Shown here piece after piece: positions 1 to 7,590 of a stretch of DNA of 15,203 nucleotides. The notes under the pieces were generated by a model that saw nothing but the letters and a program-made list of their open reading frames with translations, made no database searches and was not told the DNA's origin. The DNA lies in assembly GCA_031269065.1 (NCBI GenBank), contig JAIRWJ010000059.1, positions 1-15,203 of the forward strand, read 5' to 3'. The translations under genes and the position numbers were made by a program. Position 1 is the first letter of the stretch. Each line of letters begins with the position of its first letter. This DNA is from Rickettsiales bacterium (GTDB lineage: Bacteria > Pseudomonadota > Alphaproteobacteria > Rickettsiales > UBA1997).

Positions 1-838
1 GGGAAGGGCAAACATGTATCAGAGCTTTCTTCATATGAGAATATACCGTCAGTATATCCTGTTTTCCGAGAAATTCCACTCTATCTTCAAGTTCCAGTTT
101 TTTCACCAGCTCTCTCAGATTCTCTTCCTCCTGTCCACACCCTATAATCTTTAGATCCAAATGCCTGTACTCGTTTGCTACATCACGAAACGATTTCACT
201 AGGATATCAATTCCTTTTGGTTGCTCAAGACGCCTCACAGCCAGGATAAATGAAACTACCTCTCCATCATAGCTTCTTGCCCGATCGATTTCACTAAAAT
301 CTATGCTCATCTCTATGCGTTCAATCCTATCCTCTAAGAATGGCATTTTAGAGACAGCATCTCTGATCAAATCATCTGAATAGGCTGTATAGTAATCAAA
401 CTGTTCAATTGAATTCATATTGATGCCTATTCCCTCGTTCCATACTTTTATAGCCTCCTCGTCTCTATTCTCTCCAAGATCGCCTCCAGCAAATGTACCA
501 ATCACCGGCACGTGCCATCTTTTACTCAGAATAAGCGCAACTAGGGGCATTGGTCTTCTCACACCAATAATATGTATAATGTCGGATTTTATAAATTTTT
601 CGTTTACTGAAAGCCATTTCCTAAATCCTGCGTAGTCACTCAGCGTTTTGGGCCTGTTCACCCTAAAAACCGGAGTGCCATGGAACGTGCTCCTATCTGG
701 CAGATTAAATGGAAATCTTTTCGTTAATATAACAGTCGATTGATCATTCCTATTGTAATAACCGCAAAGCTCCTCCACAGATTTTTCTATTCCACCGATA
801 TTTGGCTTGTATATTGAACAAATTATCAATATTTTCAC
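1..838 (-). CDS. GT4-type glycosyltransferase (partial, C-terminus off the left edge)
   Basis: This is a retaining GT-B glycosyltransferase that would move a sugar from a nucleotide-sugar donor to a glycan or lipid acceptor at the cytoplasmic face of the membrane. About 279 codons are present. Translation begins at a GTG (836-838) whose bases overlap the TGA of the upstream gene as GTGA, a typical coupled start. The N-terminus reads KILIICSIYKPNIGGIEKSV, with the Gly-Gly loop usual for GT4 enzymes. Further on come HIIGVRRPMPL, then the start of the C-terminal domain with RRLEQPKGIDILVKSF, KIIGCGQEEENL and DRVEFLG, ending at HVCPS. These match the conserved order of the Glycos_transf_1 domain; the E(x7)E donor-binding motif would lie outside the window. 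Donor and acceptor cannot be named. It is the last visible gene of a four-gene operon. Confidence 0.88.
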   Translation of the reverse strand, partial: MKILIICSIYKPNIGGIEKSVEELCGYYNRNDQSTVILTKRFPFNLPDRSTFHGTPVFRVNRPKTLSDYAGFRKWLSVNEKFIKSDIIHIIGVRRPMPLVALILSKRWHVPVIGTFAGGDLGENRDEEAIKVWNEGIGINMNSIEQFDYYTAYSDDLIRDAVSKMPFLEDRIERIEMSIDFSEIDRARSYDGEVVSFILAVRRLEQPKGIDILVKSFRDVANEYRHLDLKIIGCGQEEENLRELVKKLELEDRVEFLGKQDILTVYSHMKKALIHVCPS

Positions 839-1977
839 CTCATATCCCAAAATTTCAGTAGATCATTAACCATAAAATCCCCATTATCTATCTTTAGGTC
901 AATTGCCTTTGTTTTTATTTCGCTGTCCTGGTCAAACATTTTTGAAAAATCTGCTATAAATTTTTCTCTATTGTGTCTGTCTCCATAGACTCTCTCCGAC
1001 AACTCAACAAAATATGCTATAACATCTTTTTCCTGGGCCGCTTTGACAAAAGCTATGTCGAAGTTGTCAATGTAGTTTGCCCACTCCAAGACCTGTTGCA
1101 GGTAGTCAAATTTTTTACACTCCCTAGCTAGAGCCCATTGAGTTTTATTCATGGGTAATATGAAGGATAGTGGAGTGCCATTGGCCAGAGCATTTTTGGC
1201 CGCATTGTAACCGCCCATTGTTATTGAAAGTCTACTATTTTTTACTGCGCTCATGTAATCATTCATTGGCAAGGTAGCTAATCGTACTCTACCATTGGTT
1301 ATTTTTTCGCTTAAAAAACCTAAATTGACCTGACAACTTGTCAGAAGTACATTCTGTTTCTTCAGATCCAAGCTATTTAAAGCTAACGAAATTAGATTTA
1401 GATATGCTTCTGGTACTAGATTCGGGAAAAATGGGCTCCTCAGGGCACTTATGTATAATGTGTAGTCAAAACTGCTAATACCCGCTATTTCGAATCTTCT
1501 TAGTTTGTCGTCAACTATTAGTGGCAATAAACACACCTTTTTTCTTTTTTCTCCGTCCAGTTTTTTTACGTTTATACTCGTAGAAAGAAAATCTTCAGCA
1601 TAGTACCTATCAGCGTCAAAATAATACTCTGGAATATTGTCCCAAAACCAGGATAGACTGTCCAAAAAAACACAAGGGATACTTCCCCATTTGCAAGCCT
1701 CAACTGCGAATCTGTTTAGAGATGAAATTACATAAGAGTTTTCGTATCTATTGATAAATTCTAGTATATCACGGCTCGATCTCTCATCCACGTACGTAAG
1801 AACGTATCTGCTTTTGTCTCCAACGATATCCTGGGACCAAGACTTAGAGGCTACGACTATGGTACCCTCCCACATACTCTTGATTCTGTCAAGCACAGAC
1901 AACAACATCCCGGTTGGACCGAAGCCAAACGAATTCGGGAAGCAGAGAAGAGTTTTTTTTGTTTCCCTAGCCGCCAT
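835..1977 (-). CDS. GT-B glycosyltransferase-like protein (MurG/GT28-like C-terminal half)
   Basis: This 380-residue protein is probably a nucleotide-sugar glycosyltransferase of the GT-B fold. The N-terminus has a hydrophobic strand followed by a glycine-rich loop (FGFGPTG, residues 18-23 region) and the segment VFLDSLSWFWDNIP near 103-116. The C-terminal half has the pattern seen in the donor-binding domain of MurG/GT28 enzymes: SAVKNSRLSITMGGYNAAKN, then ALANGTPLSFILP and a Gln-Trp-Ala-Leu-Ala-Arg stretch. No membrane segment or signal peptide is evident. The ATG at 1975-1977 is preceded by a weak AGGATAGG-like ribosome site. The gene overlaps the end of the synthetase-like gene by 11 bases and the start of the GT4 gene by 4, so all three are probably translated together. 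Substrate unknown. It could be an enzyme of a secondary-metabolite rather than an envelope-glycan pathway. Confidence 0.65.
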   Translation of the reverse strand: MAARETKKTLLCFPNSFGFGPTGMLLSVLDRIKSMWEGTIVVASKSWSQDIVGDKSRYVLTYVDERSSRDILEFINRYENSYVISSLNRFAVEACKWGSIPCVFLDSLSWFWDNIPEYYFDADRYYAEDFLSTSINVKKLDGEKRKKVCLLPLIVDDKLRRFEIAGISSFDYTLYISALRSPFFPNLVPEAYLNLISLALNSLDLKKQNVLLTSCQVNLGFLSEKITNGRVRLATLPMNDYMSAVKNSRLSITMGGYNAAKNALANGTPLSFILPMNKTQWALARECKKFDYLQQVLEWANYIDNFDIAFVKAAQEKDVIAYFVELSERVYGDRHNREKFIADFSKMFDQDSEIKTKAIDLKIDNGDFMVNDLLKFWDMR

Positions 1978-2950
1978 ACAAATTACCTATCCTTACAATT
2001 TTGCTATTGGTCTCGGAGACCATCTTTCTCAGAAGATTATATTCCACATTTACGGTGTTATTCTTACTTTTACCCATGGGTAGCTCGTTTTTTCCGTAGA
2101 GAACTGGGGTGTACAGTGTTTTGGGCATTTTCACACTAATGTTGTACGCTCTAAATAGGTTTTTTCTGACCAAAAAATCTCCTTCGTTGTGATGATCAGC
2201 CCCGGTTATACAGAGATCTATTCTATACTCTTTTATCCTTGGTATCGCTAGTGGTTTGTGGTACAGCCAAAAGTACAGTGTACTATAATTCCTAATGCCA
2301 TTAAAGCCACAGTTTTGGCACTGTATTGCTACATCATCAGTTCCCATTAAAGAATTTTTCACCAGAGCAGTTCGACACATGGGACAAACGGCTCTACAAT
2401 ACTCAGCTCCTTCTTCCACATTCTTCCCAGAATATCTTCGAAGTACATCAGCTACAAGGCCCGGTTCTTCTATTGTTTTTAGCACCACTTTTTTCATCCA
2501 CTTACTGCTGCGCATGCTAGAATTTCTGACAGGAAAGATCGATACCTGTGGATATTTGTTCTTAACATTCTCGTAGAAATTCTCCAAAATTACACTTTCC
2601 CAATGGTCAACTAACGTTGCAATCGTTTTGTCATGGATAGCAAATTGAAAAATGGTATCCTGAGGGCTCACATTGAATGGATAATTCTTAATTGAATTAT
2701 CACTTTGGGCAAATTTAACTTGCTCCCAATCGTTAATGAAAATAAAAAAATTAAATTTGGGCTCTATTCCTCTTTTTCTGAGAAATTCACACAGAAGATC
2801 TGGGTAAACATTGAATACAATTTGATTACCTGCATGGAAACCATAGGGTCTAATTCCCAGATATATGTTCTCATCCCCTCCGAGGAATCTAGAGACTTCT
2901 TTCAAGCCCTCGGTAAAAAAGTATGGCTTATTTTTTCTATCCATAGACAC
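1967..2950 (-). CDS. Class I lysyl-tRNA synthetase-like protein, catalytic part only
   Basis: The 327 residues resemble the catalytic half of archaeal-type (class I) lysyl-tRNA synthetase. The segment YLGIRPYGFHAGNQIVF (30-46) matches the HIGH-motif strand and loop, with H39-A-G-N42. A zinc-ribbon-like pair C189-x2-C192 and C211-x2-C214 sits where LysRS-I has an insertion with cysteines. GADHHNEGD (250-258) matches the GKDH region, and LPMGKSKNNTV (290-300) matches KMSKS, keeping K294-S295 but with Pro in place of the first Lys. The chain stops about 30 residues later, so the helical anticodon-binding domain that makes LysRS-I about 500 residues is missing. This argues against a housekeeping synthetase. 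In class I relatives such as MshC, similar chemistry joins an amino acid to an amino-sugar; a similar role here is inference. Start is GTG 2950 or ATG 2944; neither has a clear ribosome site. Confidence 0.72.
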   Translation of the reverse strand: MSMDRKNKPYFFTEGLKEVSRFLGGDENIYLGIRPYGFHAGNQIVFNVYPDLLCEFLRKRGIEPKFNFFIFINDWEQVKFAQSDNSIKNYPFNVSPQDTIFQFAIHDKTIATLVDHWESVILENFYENVKNKYPQVSIFPVRNSSMRSSKWMKKVVLKTIEEPGLVADVLRRYSGKNVEEGAEYCRAVCPMCRTALVKNSLMGTDDVAIQCQNCGFNGIRNYSTLYFWLYHKPLAIPRIKEYRIDLCITGADHHNEGDFLVRKNLFRAYNISVKMPKTLYTPVLYGKNELPMGKSKNNTVNVEYNLLRKMVSETNSKIVRIGNLYGG

Positions 2951-2951
2951 A

Positions 2952-3677
2952 CTACTTTTTTAGGACGCAGAAAATACTTCCAGAAAAGTGATTGTTCTCC
3001 ACATTTCCACTTTTGTAATTCAAATACATCATATTCTGTAGCGAAAAGCCGCTATTCCTGAAAATTCTTAAAACCTCATTTTTTGTAAATAAATGTGTTT
3101 TAAACGGAATCTCCTCTTCACCGATCGTCTTTAAAAATCTAAAATCCCCACTATTTCGAATATGTAAGAAGCTAAGCAATATATTTTTTATGGCTCTTAG
3201 TCTATAATTCTTAACATTTTCCCGATTATTAAAATCGATAAACAGAAGTCCACTAGGCTTCAGCATCCGGTATATGTTATCCACGGCCTGTGCCCTCATT
3301 TTATGAGTGTCAATATGACCAAATACATTCCATAAGCATGTAGCGATATTAAACCTATCCCCAAACGCATCAAAGGTACATATATCACCTTCAACAAATT
3401 TTACGTTCTCATTTTGTTTGTTGCCAAGGAACATGTCCTTACAGTTATCCAGAACAACAATTTCTTTGAAATTCTTCTCCCCGAATATGCTTTTTATCCT
3501 TTCCCCGTCGGCCCCGCCAACATCCAAAATCGACAAGTTTTCTACAGTTATTTTCTCCTTCTTTATCCAATCCGATACCATCTTATTCACAGAATCTATA
3601 TAACTAGATCGTTCTCTACGAAATTCCTCATAGTGCGGAGCCATTCTTTCGTACGAAGACCTGGATTCCGAATTCAA
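2952..3677 (-). CDS. Class I SAM-dependent methyltransferase
   Basis: This 241-residue cytosolic enzyme should move a methyl group from S-adenosylmethionine to an unknown acceptor. It has the Rossmann-fold order of class I methyltransferases: YERMAPHYEEFRRER near the N-terminus, motif I ILDVGGADG (50-58), the acidic end of strand 2 in VVLDN (about 77), GDIC (97-100), motif IV-like FNIATCLWNVFGHI, and post-motif RMLKPSGLLFIDFNN. The C-terminal part ends with a β-hairpin-like stretch. Translation probably starts at TTG 3677, because an AAGGGGG ribosome site lies four bases upstream; an internal ATG at 3644 is the alternative. It is the first gene of the operon, one base from the synthetase-like gene. 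Acceptors could be a sugar or a small molecule; the family match alone cannot tell. Confidence 0.85.
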   Translation of the reverse strand: MNSESRSSYERMAPHYEEFRRERSSYIDSVNKMVSDWIKKEKITVENLSILDVGGADGERIKSIFGEKNFKEIVVLDNCKDMFLGNKQNENVKFVEGDICTFDAFGDRFNIATCLWNVFGHIDTHKMRAQAVDNIYRMLKPSGLLFIDFNNRENVKNYRLRAIKNILLSFLHIRNSGDFRFLKTIGEEEIPFKTHLFTKNEVLRIFRNSGFSLQNMMYLNYKSGNVENNHFSGSIFCVLKK

Positions 3678-3728
3678 ACTGCCCCCTTATTTATCATAGT
3701 GTACATCTTATGCTCCCAAGTACGGGAC

Positions 3729-3756
3729 TATTAACATTCCTAGTGAAAAAAGTCAA
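3729..3756 (-). promoter_or_regulatory. Probable sigma-70-type promoter of the glycan operon
   Basis: On the minus strand TTGACT (3751-3756) is followed after 16 bases by TTAATA (3729-3734), about 50 bases before the TTG start of the methyltransferase. The -35 box is one base from consensus; the -10 is weaker. The IS1 element begins 19 bases upstream of the -35 box, so the promoter itself is intact. Confidence 0.45.
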
Positions 3757-3774
3757 TAGGGTCTGCTTCTTTTC

Positions 3775-3792
3775 GGGACTCCCCAATAATCG
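3775..3792 (+). repeat. Left terminal inverted repeat of the IS1 element
   Basis: The 18 bases GGGACTCCCCAATAATCG are the exact reverse complement of 4788-4805; similarity continues with TGA after one mismatch. Confidence 0.92.
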
Positions 3793-3820
3793 CTGACATA
3801 TTAGAATAGGTGATTAGAGT

Positions 3821-4762
3821 ATCTCTAGGATAAATACATGTTCCAACAGGTGTTATAGATGTAAACATTGTGGCAGTGAATCTCTCGTTAAAAATGGCAA
3901 AGATGGTAAAAAGGGAAATCAAAGATACCTTTGTAAAAACTGTGGCAAAACTTTTGTGCTAGGAGACAAAAGAATAAAACATGATCTGCTGCCGAAAAAA
4001 ATAGCTCTAGCCTTCTATCTGGCAGGTACCAGCATAAATGGAATAGAGTCAGCTCTGGAGATCTGTTTCGGTAAAAACTCTCCTTTAATCTCATAGATAA
4101 TTGGCTGGTGAATAGTAATAGCCTGCTGGAACAGGAAAAAAAGAAAAGAGAAAACAATCCAGCAGAAAAATATAGAGCAAAACGCATAGAGGTGCTGGAG
4201 ATGGATGAACTGTTCACCTACGTAAAAAAACCGAGAAATTCCGAAGGAAGATCCTATTTCGACAAAAGAATATGGACTGCTGTGGATAGATTCGGAGGTA
4301 AAGCTGTTGCATCTAGGGGTAGCTGATGAAGACATAGCCAATGCCTCCAGACTAATGTACGAAGTACTCTCTGGACACAGCAGTGACCATATAGAATACA
4401 ACGAAAGACTACCTGTCACAATAGATTATCTCTGCACAGATGGACACTGTGCCTACGATTCAGTGTACAAAAAATACAAAAGTAACATAGGAAAGCACAT
4501 AGCATCGAAGAGTGAAACCTGCCTAGTAGAATCTCTAAACTCATCTATAAGAGACAGACTAGCCAGACTCAAAAGAAGAACCAGAGCCTACAGTAAATCC
4601 ATTCACATGCTAAGAATAAGTGTTAATCTCTGGGTTCATAGAGACGAGATATTTGCGAACATAGACAGGTACTGTGGATACAATGGCTATGTGGATAATC
4701 TAGTCTACGTGAGACGTTCTAAAAAATATAGGAATTGTGAGATAAATGGGAATTTGGCCTGA
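3821..4762 (+). pseudogene. IS1-family transposase (InsA/InsB), frame-broken
   Basis: The first frame (open from 3818 to the TAG at 4094-4096) carries an InsA-type zinc finger, CKHCGSE and RYLCKNCGKTF; it lacks a standard start codon, and only ATC/ATA triplets are available. At GGT AAA AAC (4070-4078) a -1 shift joins it smoothly to a second frame that reads through LIDNWLVNSNSLLEQEKKK and EVLEMDELFTYV, the first catalytic Asp. This resembles the programmed -1 shift of IS1, although the A-run is A5C rather than A6C. A second break near AGGGGT (about 4315-4320) ends that frame at 4326; the rest (4307-4762) holds CTDGHCAYDSVY with the second Asp, VESLNSSIRDRLARLKRRT with the Glu, and the end of the protein. 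The second break is not a known IS1 feature and looks like a single-base insertion that inactivates the enzyme. Confidence 0.8.
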
Positions 4763-4787
4763 ATGCCTGTTTTATGTTCGTCATCAA

Positions 4788-4805
4788 CGATTATTGGGGA
4801 GTCCC
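4788..4805 (-). repeat. Right terminal inverted repeat of the IS1 element
   Basis: This is the exact reverse complement of 3775-3792. The following eight bases nearly repeat the eight bases before the left end, marking the target duplication. Confidence 0.92.
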
Positions 4806-5110
4806 TTCTTTTGTGGGGATTACTGCCGATCTTCTGCAAGTCCTTAGGTCTTAGCAGACACATTAGTTATGATTTAATCATTTTTTCGCAGTGAATCAAT
4901 AAAGCAGGAAAATGATTACATTCACAAGGTAAAGTGCACACATGGACAGCAATCCCTTTTCGGGGGGAGTAGGGGCGATCAACAACTTTCTGTCTAACTT
5001 TAGATGCTGGAAAAGTACATCAGCTGCGATCTGAATAAATTTTGTTTTTCATTAGCTCAGCTTTTACATTTACACGAAGGATCTACAGCACGCTACTCTG
5101 AAAACATTTC
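4806..5110. other. Intergenic stretch with no recognisable gene
   Basis: About 305 bases lie between the right end of the IS and the end of the ABC exporter gene. Only short open frames are present and none has a ribosome site or family motif. No tRNA, clear terminator or repeat was seen. Confidence 0.5.
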
Positions 5111-6856
5111 TTATCCAAGGCACATTTTTCTGAACAGTCCATTTCTAGTCATAAGCTCTTTTTTTGTACCGTCTTCCAATATTTTCCCGTTTTCCAGTAA
5201 AACTATCCTATCCACTATGTCCAAGGTAGATAGTCTATGGGCTATAACTATGACTGTTTTGTCTTCCATAAGTTCGGCCAGTGTCCTCTGCACCTCAATT
5301 TCTGTTAGAACGTCCAGCGCCGAGGTTGCCTCATCCAACAGAAGAATTTTACTATTCCTTAAAATGGCCCGAGCTATGGCAATTCTCTGGCGTTGACCAC
5401 TGGATAGCTTCACTCCTCGTTCACCTACAACAGTACCAAATTTATGTTCAAAGTTGTTTATAAAGTCGTAGCAGAAAGCCTTTTTTGCTGCCAGCTCTAT
5501 TTCCTCCTGGCTGGCATCAGGTTTCCCGTAAGCTATGTTTTCTGCTATTGTCCTGTGAAACAACATAGTGTCCTGAGGTATATAGCTAATGCTTTCTCTG
5601 AGAGATTCCCCGGTTACACTTTCTATGTTCTGTCCGTCTATAGCTATACTACCACCATCTGGCATATAGAGTCTGAGCAGTAGGTTTATCAGAGTACTCT
5701 TGCCGGAGCCACTGTGACCAACAATACCCAGCTTTGTATTCGGTTCCAAATGGAGGCTAAAATCAGAAAAGATCAGAGGAAGAGATGTTCTGTAGCGAAA
5801 GTAGAGATGGCTAATTTCTATCTTCCCATCGCTAACAACAAGTCTATTCTGTACCTGATTCTCAACCGTTGACGGGACAATAATCGTGTTTAGAGCCCCT
5901 TCCATTCTTCCATGTAGTTCAAATACCTCAACGATACTGCCAAACGCATATTTAAGCCAGCCGGACACCTGAGCTATCACTGATACGAACATTGTCAGAT
6001 CACCCAGGGTTATTCTATTTTCTAAAAACAATTTGATCGAAATGATAAAAACCAAAAACACCAGAGCAAAATTGGATGCAAAATTAAAGATATCCATCAG
6101 AGATTTTAGTCGGCTAAGCTTAATATCTTTTTCTAATATATCTCCGCTCTCCAGTTTTCTCTTTATATTTTCTCGAGATTCCATGGAAAAACTCTTAACG
6201 TTGTAGATAGATGTGAAACAATCCACAACGGATCCTGAGTATTTCCCTTCTTTTTCAGATTTTTCCCTAGAAGCTTTCATTATCATTCGAGCTATTAGAA
6301 TAAATAAAACACCGTAGACAGACATCCAAGAAAACAGAAGTATCGATACTAATCGACTTTTTCTGGAAAAAAGTGATGCAAGTAGTGCAAATATAAAAAC
6401 ACTTGAAAAAATATCGGCAACCTTCAGTAAAATATCCTTTGTCCCATTAACTATGTCAACAATTCTGGCATTAAGATTTCCTGCAAAATTATCCATAAAA
6501 AATTCAAGGGGATGACCGGTGGTATAATAAAATAATTCATTTCTCATGTCCATTTGCACTGTAGATATGGCTCTAACCCTGAATTTTCTGATTAGCGGTA
6601 AAAATAAGTGATTACTTAGAAAAAAAAATGAATATATTACTGTCAAAAGTAGACCATTCGAAAGATTTATTTGATTAGCTAGAAGCCCATCAATAATTAT
6701 TTTAAGGAAATACTGTGCAGCGGCCAAGTGCAATCCATCAGAAGTTATTGTCAACAATACGGTTAGGGAGAAGCTATAACTATAGTATTTCAAAAATTTC
6801 CACAGAAATAAAGATGGTTTCTTAGGTAGAGAGTAATCAACATTGTTTTTGGGCAT
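5111..6856 (-). CDS. MsbA-type ABC exporter, fused permease and ATPase
   Basis: This 581-residue half-transporter should work as a homodimer in the inner membrane, using ATP to flip or export a lipid-linked or hydrophobic substrate. Six membrane helices lie near residues 27-47, 68-88, 147-163, 170-190, 258-278 and 284-304. The ATPase domain has Walker A GHSGSGKST (380-388), a Q-loop in YIPQDTMLF (Q428), the signature LSSGQ (484-488), Walker B ILLLDE with the catalytic Glu (509), the D-loop SALD and the switch His in IVIAHRL (540). All catalytic residues are present, so it is probably active. ATG 6856 is preferred over an upstream TTG at 6895 because the TTG overlaps the -10 box of a good promoter. 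There is no clear ribosome site. The neighbouring operon suggests a glycan or glycoside cargo, but multidrug export is equally possible. Confidence 0.92.
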   Translation of the reverse strand: MPKNNVDYSLPKKPSLFLWKFLKYYSYSFSLTVLLTITSDGLHLAAAQYFLKIIIDGLLANQINLSNGLLLTVIYSFFFLSNHLFLPLIRKFRVRAISTVQMDMRNELFYYTTGHPLEFFMDNFAGNLNARIVDIVNGTKDILLKVADIFSSVFIFALLASLFSRKSRLVSILLFSWMSVYGVLFILIARMIMKASREKSEKEGKYSGSVVDCFTSIYNVKSFSMESRENIKRKLESGDILEKDIKLSRLKSLMDIFNFASNFALVFLVFIISIKLFLENRITLGDLTMFVSVIAQVSGWLKYAFGSIVEVFELHGRMEGALNTIIVPSTVENQVQNRLVVSDGKIEISHLYFRYRTSLPLIFSDFSLHLEPNTKLGIVGHSGSGKSTLINLLLRLYMPDGGSIAIDGQNIESVTGESLRESISYIPQDTMLFHRTIAENIAYGKPDASQEEIELAAKKAFCYDFINNFEHKFGTVVGERGVKLSSGQRQRIAIARAILRNSKILLLDEATSALDVLTEIEVQRTLAELMEDKTVIVIAHRLSTLDIVDRIVLLENGKILEDGTKKELMTRNGLFRKMCLG

Positions 6857-6881
6857 TATCTTAGAGGTACAATTTTTAACA

Positions 6882-6909
6882 CTTATACAAGCCAAAACTT
6901 ATATGACAA
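6882..6909 (-). promoter_or_regulatory. Promoter of the ABC exporter gene
   Basis: On the minus strand TTGTCA (6904-6909) and TATAAG (6882-6887) are separated by 16 bases; each is one base from the sigma-70 consensus. Transcription would start near 6875, leaving a leader of about 20 bases before ATG 6856 and excluding the TTG at 6895. Confidence 0.55.
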
Positions 6910-6939
6910 CGGCCAGATTGTCCTTTGCCCGCAGGTGAG

Positions 6940-7277
6940 GTTGAAGAGTTTCAGGTTATCTGTAATTCTCGCCGTTTTTCTCACTACATCAGAAAGACAG
7001 CATAGATGGAAAATTTATCCTAATACTCTTTGCCAGATCATTCATCTTTTTAGTTGGTTTTTGTGTGATTGTCTCATGTCATGTACTTTTACATTTCACA
7101 GGTTACAGTTTACTTCAGAAAAGGTGGACAGCTTGATGCTTAAACTTACGGGGAGGCTATACATCCCATGTGTCTCTGATCGACGACCCCTACCGGAACT
7201 CAGACGATGCAAACTCTCAAACCCCTAGAGAGAAGGTGGAGGCTAGATTTAGAAGTATGTTTGTGTGGCAAGTGTAG
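6940..7277 (+). pseudogene. Degraded phage terminase large subunit fragment
   Basis: Reading across frames gives pieces that follow the order of a terminase large subunit ATPase. The clearest piece is 7146-7277, where SLIDDPYRNSDDANSQTPRE followed by KVEARFRSMF matches the Walker B/IIDDP region and the following 'anS..tReKv' helix of TerL. Just before it, in another frame, FRKGGQLDA resembles the usual 't.kGG..at' segment, and further upstream (about 6960-7050) SRRFSHYI and the SERQHRWKI-like frame resemble the region before it. Each junction needs a frame change and stops interrupt the frames, so no product is expected. Too little is left to place the phage family. It marks an old prophage or gene-transfer-agent-like insertion. 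Confidence rests mainly on the IDDP segment. Confidence 0.5.
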
Positions 7278-7359
7278 ACTACCGATATGGGGGGAATGAA
7301 GACTAAAACTACAGTAGATAAAATACTCCTATCTGTACTTTTTTAAAAAACTTTCGTAA

Positions 7360-7400
7360 TTTTGTAATGAAAGTTGTATTTATCCTTATTTTTCAATACA
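7360..7400 (+). repeat. Direct repeat copy 1 (TTTTGTAATG...CCTTATTT)
   Basis: TTTTGTAATGAAAG is followed by ATCCTTATTTTTCAATA. It matches copies at 7591 and 7670 in both blocks, with a slightly different spacing. Confidence 0.6.
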
Positions 7401-7499
7401 TTCCGTCATTACAAATTTTCTCTGGGCCTCTAGGGAACTCCGGAGCCAAAATAACTGTTTAGCCTTGTCTATCATAGCTATTTCTCCCATGGAAAATAC

Positions 7500-7580
7500 T
7501 TACAAAAATCTTACAATCCTTACAAATTTTTCCCAACAGCGTCTATTGACATTACAATTCTTACAAAAAACCTTACAAAA
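7500..7580 (+). repeat. Cluster of TTACAA iteron-like words
   Basis: CTTACAA or ATTACAA occurs at about 7500, 7511, 7519, 7551, 7560 and 7572, several of them 8-12 bases apart. Two more copies lie at 7719 and 7727 and one at 7409. Short, regularly spaced copies resemble binding sites for an initiator. Confidence 0.5.
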
Positions 7581-7590
7581 ATCTCTGCAG

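Larger units (their letters stand above)
3775..4805 (+). mobile_element. IS1-family insertion sequence, 1031 bp
   Basis: The element is bounded by perfect 18-bp terminal inverted repeats (GGGACTCCCCAATAATCG) that continue imperfectly to about 22 bp. Flanks TTCTTTTC (3767-3774) and TTCTTTTG (4806-4813) match at seven of eight positions, as expected for an 8-bp target duplication with one later change. Inside is an IS1-type transposase in two overlapping frames, with a zinc-finger InsA part and an InsB part carrying the DDE residues. The length is larger than the 768 bp of E. coli IS1 but within the range of the wider family. The transposase is probably non-functional because of an extra frame break. 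Confidence 0.9.

Noticed and set aside
420..635. Plus-strand open frame of 71 codons
   Set aside because: It lies antisense to the well-supported GT4 gene and has no ribosome site or motif.
4015..4419. Minus-strand open frames within the IS
   Set aside because: They are antisense shadows of the transposase frames, whose motifs are clear on the plus strand.
6857..6895. TTG start for the ABC exporter
   Set aside because: The TTG overlaps the -10 box of the predicted promoter, so it would not be transcribed; ATG 6856 fits the family start.
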